From assembly GCA_910583815.1 (NCBI GenBank), contig CAJTZB010000088.1, forward strand, positions 1 through 10,295: a DNA stretch of 10,295 nucleotides, read 5' to 3'. Both the position numbers and the translations under genes were made by a program. Positions 6,912 to 10,295 of this stretch are shown one piece after another. Source of the stretch: an uncultured Lachnospiraceae bacterium (GTDB lineage Bacteria > Bacillota > Clostridia > Lachnospirales > Lachnospiraceae). Positions within the stretch are counted from its first letter, which is position 1, and each line of letters opens with the position of its first letter. The notes below the pieces were generated by a model that was given only the letters and a program-made list of their open reading frames with translations, was not told the DNA's origin and searched no databases.

Positions 6912-7310
6912 TCACCGAGACCTCAAAAGTTCCTCCTTAATATCTTTTACAAGCCCTAAATCCGCCGGAAGCCATGCAACACTGTCAATGGTATCCGCAG
7001 TCAGCCATGCCGATGCCTTATGTACATTGAGTTTTGGTGCAGCGGAAACCAGCCTGCACCAAAAGCACTCCATTGTCAAATGAAACTCTGCATAATCGTA
7101 TTCCACCGTTTCAATCAGGTTTCCGACCTCAATTTCTGAATCCAGCTCCTCTCTGATCTCACGTACCAATGCCTGCTCTGGTGTTTCCCCCTCTTCTATT
7201 TTTCCGCCCGGAAACTCCCAGCCGTCCTGAAACACCCCATCTTTCCGCTGTGTTGCAAAAATTTTATTTCCTTCACGAATAACTGCTGCTGCAACATGCA
7301 CTGTTCTCAT
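6912..7310 (-). CDS. Nudix hydrolase, MutT/NudG-like (deoxy)nucleoside triphosphate pyrophosphatase
   Basis: Cleaves nucleoside triphosphates to monophosphates plus pyrophosphate, probably removing oxidised or unusual nucleotides from the pool. The 132-residue protein has the usual length for the family. WEFPGGKIEEGE is followed by the Nudix helix REIREEL, so the box spans about residues 36-58 and all catalytic Glu residues are present. The usual Gly of the box (EEXGU) is Asp 57 here (EELDSEI), a variation I recall from other Firmicute MutT homologues. The WEFPGGK context and the overall length resemble E. coli NudG and MutT; substrate preference cannot be decided from sequence. The ATG at 7310 is chosen over an in-frame TTG 42 nt upstream, which would overlap the previous gene; GGGAGGG lies about 11 nt before this ATG. 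It follows the ferritin-like gene by 16 nt and is probably co-transcribed with it. Confidence 0.92.
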   Translation of the reverse strand: MRTVHVAAAVIREGNKIFATQRKDGVFQDGWEFPGGKIEEGETPEQALVREIREELDSEIEVGNLIETVEYDYAEFHLTMECFWCRLVSAAPKLNVHKASAWLTADTIDSVAWLPADLGLVKDIKEELLRSR

Positions 7311-7326
7311 TTGTAACCATCCCTCC

Positions 7327-7761
7327 CTATAAAAAGCACCGTATATCAACAATAAGCTTTTCTTCTAAATTTATCAGACGTTTTGTAATATCCTTCGTTT
7401 TTTCATCAGCAGCTTTATACTGATTCAGATATTTGTTTAACGACTTCACTCCCATATTACATCCGTCCGTCATCAAGTCGGCAATTGTTTCGTCTGATTC
7501 ATTCATCACCAACCTTACATTTGTCTTTATCCACGACATCCCTTTCGCCATTGGATTTGGCGCCTTTCCTTCGTCATGATATTTGCCTAAAAGCTTCTGT
7601 ATTTCCTCTTGCAGTTTTTCATGTTCTTCTTTGCAGTCTGTCAAATATTTCTTAAACTTTTTCTCATGTACATACTCCAAAACATCATCAATGGAGGATA
7701 CTCCCATCTTAATCCCTGCATCGCACTCTCGCAGCAATTTTATAGTATCTGGTTCAATCAT
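7327..7761 (-). CDS. Ferritin-like / DUF2383-like helical protein
   Basis: The 144-residue protein appears to be a four-helix bundle. The two halves look alike: ECDAGIKMGVSSIDDVL (about 12-28) matches the pattern of TDGCNMGVKSLNKYL (about 97-111), each followed by a charged helix (KEEHEKLQEEI in the first half, INLEEKLIVDI in the second). Such internal symmetry is typical of ferritin-like folds. The EEH motif could bind metal in the first half; the second half has Glu but no clear His, so the metal site may be incomplete. There is no signal peptide. I infer a role in stress or metal handling from the fold only. The ATG at 7761 is preceded by GAGGG at 7 nt and AAAGGAG further up. Its leader holds two hairpins, and the Nudix gene follows in the same operon. 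Confidence 0.75.
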   Translation of the reverse strand: MIEPDTIKLLRECDAGIKMGVSSIDDVLEYVHEKKFKKYLTDCKEEHEKLQEEIQKLLGKYHDEGKAPNPMAKGMSWIKTNVRLVMNESDETIADLMTDGCNMGVKSLNKYLNQYKAADEKTKDITKRLINLEEKLIVDIRCFL

Positions 7762-7781
7762 AATCTGCCCTCGCTCCTTTT

Positions 7782-7798
7782 TACTGTTTAGAACAGTA
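7782..7798 (-). promoter_or_regulatory. Hairpin or operator next to the ribosome binding region of the ferritin-like gene
   Basis: A perfect 7-bp inverted repeat TACTGTT/AACAGTA with a 3-nt centre lies directly before AAAAAGGAG on the minus strand. It could be a repressor operator or an RNA hairpin acting on ribosome access. No T run follows in the gene direction, so it is not a terminator for the phosphatase gene. Confidence 0.45.
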
Positions 7799-7799
7799 T

Positions 7800-7816
7800 T
7801 TCCGTTTTGGGCGGAA
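7800..7816 (-). repeat. Second small leader hairpin
   Basis: TTCCG/CGGAA, 5 bp with a 7-nt loop, lies immediately upstream of the 7782-7798 inverted repeat. The pair of hairpins fills most of the 80-nt gap between the phosphatase stop and the ferritin-like start. It is short and may be chance. Confidence 0.35.
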
Positions 7817-7841
7817 TTATTTAGCACCGATTGCTTTGGAA

Positions 7842-8462
7842 TTAATAAAAAACAATCCCCTCTTCTAATATGGCAACTGATTTTTCTGCCTTTCCCTGCG
7901 TCTCTAATATAGACACCGCACAGTTTTTATGGACTCCTGCTCCCCAAAATTCCGCAATCGGTGCCTGCCGCACATTTGCAAAAATGGCTTTCAGCGCGCA
8001 GCCATGCGTCGAAACCAGAATTGTTTTATCAGCATATTCTTTTGCAGAAAGCAGCTCATTTAAAAATTCCCCTGTTCGCCTGATTACAGCCTCCAGTGAT
8101 TCCCCATTGGGCGGAGTCCGGTACGCCTCCGGCTTCTCAAAAAAATTCAAAAATGTCTTATCAGGAATGTTCCCATCTTCCCTAAGATAGCAAAGCCCCT
8201 CAAAATCCCCAAAACCAATCTCCTGAATACGCAGTTCCTCTACCAAAGGTATTTGCCTTTCTCCCAAAATAATCTGTGCCGTCTCTTTTGCGCGCCGCAG
8301 CGGCGAGGTAAATGCAATGTCAAATGGCACATCTTTTAATCCCTCTGCGGTCAAATACGCCAACTCTCTCCCATAGGCATTCAGTTCCGAATCTGTCCGG
8401 CCCTGAAGTATATGGCGTTTATTTAAATCAGTTTCCCCATGCCGTACTAAATACAGTTTCAT
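7842..8462 (-). CDS. Histidine phosphatase family protein (phosphoglycerate-mutase-like)
   Basis: Member of the histidine phosphatase superfamily (branch 1), 206 residues, the usual length for PhoE/CobC/GpmB-like enzymes. Catalytic residues seen: Arg7 and the nucleophile His8 in YLVRHGET, Arg57 in SPLRRAKETA, Glu81 in RIQEIGFGDFEG (probable proton donor, aligned by eye with PhoE), and His153 in LVSTHG. It forms a phospho-histidine intermediate and hydrolyses phosphate esters in the cytoplasm; the sequence does not reveal the substrate, and mutase activity is unlikely for this short form. The start has TAGGAG at 6-nt spacing. The ferritin-like gene follows after 80 nt without a clear terminator, so read-through is possible. 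Upstream it is divergent from the MATE gene. Confidence 0.93.
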   Translation of the reverse strand: MKLYLVRHGETDLNKRHILQGRTDSELNAYGRELAYLTAEGLKDVPFDIAFTSPLRRAKETAQIILGERQIPLVEELRIQEIGFGDFEGLCYLREDGNIPDKTFLNFFEKPEAYRTPPNGESLEAVIRRTGEFLNELLSAKEYADKTILVSTHGCALKAIFANVRQAPIAEFWGAGVHKNCAVSILETQGKAEKSVAILEEGIVFY

Positions 8463-8480
8463 AGCAAACTCCTATTTTAG

Positions 8481-8500
8481 TTCTGCAACACTTCTGCAAC
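8481..8500. repeat. Tandem direct repeat in the divergent intergenic region
   Basis: TTCTGCAAC occurs at 8481-8489 and again at 8492-8500, an 11-bp period, about one helical turn, so a protein could bind both copies on one DNA face. It lies 18 bp upstream of the histidine phosphatase start codon, and the TTTTGCAAAA palindrome (8528-8537) stands nearby. Confidence 0.5.
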
Positions 8501-8521
8501 GTCTATTGCTTTTATTTTGCT

Positions 8522-8549
8522 TTGTTTTTTTGCAAAACTGTGATAAACT
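8522..8549 (+). promoter_or_regulatory. Weak candidate promoter for the MATE gene
   Basis: An extended -10 like TGATAAACT (hexamer 8544-8549, 4 of 6 matches) follows TTGTTT (8522-8527, 3 of 6) at 16 nt. A second option is TTGCAA (8530-8535) with TTTATG (8553-8558). Neither is strong; the region is AT-rich and a promoter must lie somewhere before 8590. Confidence 0.35.
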
Positions 8550-8598
8550 ATTTTTATGCGCTTTAACAGGTTTCTAAAATAAGTAAAGGATGATAACT

Positions 8599-9978
8599 AT
8601 GGAAAATAAACAGAAATCATTATTATTTGAACAGATGCCGATTCCCAAGGCTGTTTTTACTCTGGCTGTCCCAACCATTTTAAGCTCACTTGTCATGGTG
8701 TTGTATAACCTGGCGGATACATGGTTTGTCGGCATGTTAAACGACCCAATCCAGAATGCTGCCGTTACTCTTGCATCTCCTGTGCTTCTGGCATTCAACG
8801 CAGTCAACAACTTGTTCGGTGTCGGCACTTCCAGCATGATGGGACGAGCTCTGGGCAGGAAAGAAGAAGAAACCGTACGCCGCAGTTCGGCATTTGGGTT
8901 CTGGGCATCTGCCTTCAGCGGCCTGCTCTTTTCCCTGCTGTTTACAGCATTCCGCACACCGCTTCTTTCTGTGTTAGGTGCCTCTGCCGAAAACTCCGCA
9001 GCTACCGCGGGCTACTTATTCTGGACTGTAACGTTTGGAGCGGCACCGTCCATTCTGAACGTTGTGCTTGCCTATCTTGTCCGCACAGAGGGCGCTTCCA
9101 TGCACGCCAGCATCGGCACTATGAGCGGCTGCCTGCTCAATATCGTGCTGGACCCGATTTTTATCCTTCCGTGGGGGCTCAATATGGGGGCTGCAGGCGC
9201 AGGACTTGCTACCTTTATTTCCAACTGTTTTGCCTGCCTGTATTTCTTTGTGCTGTTATTTATAAAAAGGAAATCCACGTATGTCTGCCTTCACCCAAAA
9301 ATGGCTGCTCCAAAACGCGCTATTGTATTTGGCATCTGTGCCGTTGGCATTCCTGCTTCAATTCAAAATCTTTTAAACGTAACCGGAATGACTGTAATGA
9401 ACAATTTTGCCTCTGCCTTCGGCTCGGACGCAGTCGCTGCCATCGGCATTGCCTACAAAATCAATATGATTCCGATGCAGGTGGCTATGGGATTTTCGCA
9501 GGGCATCATGCCGCTTATCAGTTATAATTACGGAAGCAGAAACATCAGCCGCGCAAAGAAAGCCTTCACCTTTGCAGCGAAGCTTACTTTAAGCGGCCTT
9601 GTCCTTATCAGTGTCCTGTTCTATGTATTTGCCGGAAACCTGATGAACCTGTTTATCCAGACAGAAACCATTATCGCCTATGGAACAAAATTCCTTCGCG
9701 GTATGTGTCTTGGAATTCCGTTCCTTGCTATGGACTTTTTATGTGTCGGTGCATTGCAGGCATGCGGCAAAGGTCTGATTTCCTTCGTGTTCGCGCTGAT
9801 GCGAAAAGTTATACTGGAAATTCCGGCTTTAATCATCTTAAATATGCTGTTCCCTCTTTATGGACTTGCCTATGCACAGTTTGCCGCAGAATTTATTCTT
9901 GCATTTATTGCAATAACCACACTGATGCATCTGTTCCGTAAAATCCAAAGGGAGGAGCATCTGCAAAAGGTTTCATAG
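8599..9978 (+). CDS. MATE family multidrug efflux transporter (MepA-like)
   Basis: An ion-driven antiporter in the cytoplasmic membrane that exports cationic drugs, dyes or metabolites. The 459 residues hold two homologous halves, each of about six membrane helices. Half 1 begins with the family signature PKAVFTLAVPTILSSLVMVL and continues with YNLADTWFVGMLND; half 2 repeats the pattern with FGICAVGIPASIQNLLNVTG (about 250-270) and GMTVMNNFASAFGSDAVAAIG. Length and motifs fit MepA-like MATE proteins. The ATG at 8599 is preferred to the in-frame ATG at 8590 because AAAGGA lies about 8 nt before it, whereas for the earlier ATG the same site has no spacing. The stop codon overlaps the end of the convergent PAP2 gene by 6 bp. 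No local regulator gene (such as MepR) is visible, and the substrate is unknown. Confidence 0.95.
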   Translation: MENKQKSLLFEQMPIPKAVFTLAVPTILSSLVMVLYNLADTWFVGMLNDPIQNAAVTLASPVLLAFNAVNNLFGVGTSSMMGRALGRKEEETVRRSSAFGFWASAFSGLLFSLLFTAFRTPLLSVLGASAENSAATAGYLFWTVTFGAAPSILNVVLAYLVRTEGASMHASIGTMSGCLLNIVLDPIFILPWGLNMGAAGAGLATFISNCFACLYFFVLLFIKRKSTYVCLHPKMAAPKRAIVFGICAVGIPASIQNLLNVTGMTVMNNFASAFGSDAVAAIGIAYKINMIPMQVAMGFSQGIMPLISYNYGSRNISRAKKAFTFAAKLTLSGLVLISVLFYVFAGNLMNLFIQTETIIAYGTKFLRGMCLGIPFLAMDFLCVGALQACGKGLISFVFALMRKVILEIPALIILNMLFPLYGLAYAQFAAEFILAFIAITTLMHLFRKIQREEHLQKVS

Positions 9979-10295
9979 ACTGCCTGACTGTGCGGTTTCG
10001 GCAGCCTCTTTGTGCTTCTTTCTTTCGTCATACCGGTTCATAAAGAACCATACAAGAAAAGCAATACAGGTGCCAAGCACAACCGAAGCAAGCACGTCAG
10101 TCGGAAAATGCACAAATAAATAGAGCCTTGAAAATGAAATCAACGCCGCAAGCACCAATGCTGCAATGCCCTCTTTTTTATAATGCAGAAAAATTGTCAC
10201 CGCAGAAACAAAGCTTGCAAAGGTATGCCCGGATGGGAAAGAATAGTCTTTCGGCAAACGAACCAAAAGCCCTATGTCCGTATCAATCCAGCATG
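9973..10295 (-). CDS. PAP2 superfamily membrane phosphatase, C-terminal part
   Basis: Partial gene; the N-terminus lies beyond the right edge and the frame is open to the last base (about 106 residues visible). Two of the three PAP2 motifs are seen: YSFPSGHT (motif 2) and SRLYLFVHFPTD (motif 3, SRxxxxxHxxxD). The first motif, KxxxxxxRP, should lie just outside, since the visible part begins with WIDTDIGLLVRLPKD, which normally follows the RP pair. Hydrophobic segments between and after the motifs are membrane helices, and the charged tail NRYDERKKHKEAAET is cytosolic. Enzymes of this family remove phosphate from lipids such as phosphatidate or undecaprenyl pyrophosphate at the outer face of the membrane. 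Translation from the internal TTG at 10266 would drop motif 1, so I treat the gene as full length and cut by the window edge. Confidence 0.92.
   Translation of the reverse strand, partial: CWIDTDIGLLVRLPKDYSFPSGHTFASFVSAVTIFLHYKKEGIAALVLAALISFSRLYLFVHFPTDVLASVVLGTCIAFLVWFFMNRYDERKKHKEAAETAQSGSL

Noticed and set aside
8574..8957. 127-residue minus-strand ORF opposite the MATE gene
   Set aside because: It lies antisense to a clear MATE coding region, has no family resemblance and arises from codon bias of the true frame. Other antisense frames within the GH2 gene were dismissed for the same reason.
1..10295. CRISPR array, prophage, insertion sequence or defence system
   Set aside because: No regularly spaced repeats, transposase, integrase, phage or nuclease genes were found. 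The genes belong to common metabolic, transport and sensing families.

Overview
The window looks like chromosomal DNA from a low-to-mid GC Gram-positive anaerobe, most likely a gut clostridium of the Lachnospiraceae type. The support is the strong AGGAGG-type ribosome binding sites, a TTGAAT/TATAAT sigma-A promoter, a clostridial-style chemoreceptor with two HAMP-like units, a MepA-like MATE transporter, and a large cytoplasmic family 2 glycoside hydrolase. This placement is an inference from protein style; no marker gene is present.

Layout. Positions 1-4563 hold a minus-strand gene row, in transcription order: a 1196-residue GH2 glycosidase (beta-galactosidase-like), a 144-145 residue acidic hypothetical protein whose ribosome binding site overlaps the GH2 stop codon, a 39-residue small ORF with a strong ribosome binding site, and a family 2 glycosyltransferase that starts in a 4-bp ATGA overlap with the small ORF and runs off the left edge. 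A CcpA cre-like site lies just upstream of the GH2 start. Positions 4564-4945 contain no convincing gene but are packed with inverted repeats: a hairpin, a three-way junction and a 121-nt cloverleaf-like four-way junction. This is the most unusual part of the window. Positions 4946-4992 carry the terminator of a chemoreceptor gene (5002-6714), which has its own clear promoter at 6795-6823.

Positions 6912-8462 hold a second minus-strand row: a histidine phosphatase, a ferritin-like helical protein and a MutT/NudG-type Nudix hydrolase, with two small hairpins in the leader of the middle gene. This group reads as housekeeping or stress functions (phosphate ester hydrolysis, possible metal or redox protection, nucleotide-pool cleaning). 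Divergent from it is a MATE-family exporter (8599-9978). Its 3' end overlaps by 6 bp the 3' end of a convergent PAP2 phosphatase gene that runs off the right edge.

Most genes belong to well-known families. The parts that do not are the structured intergenic element, the coupled small ORF, and the hypothetical protein behind the GH2 gene.
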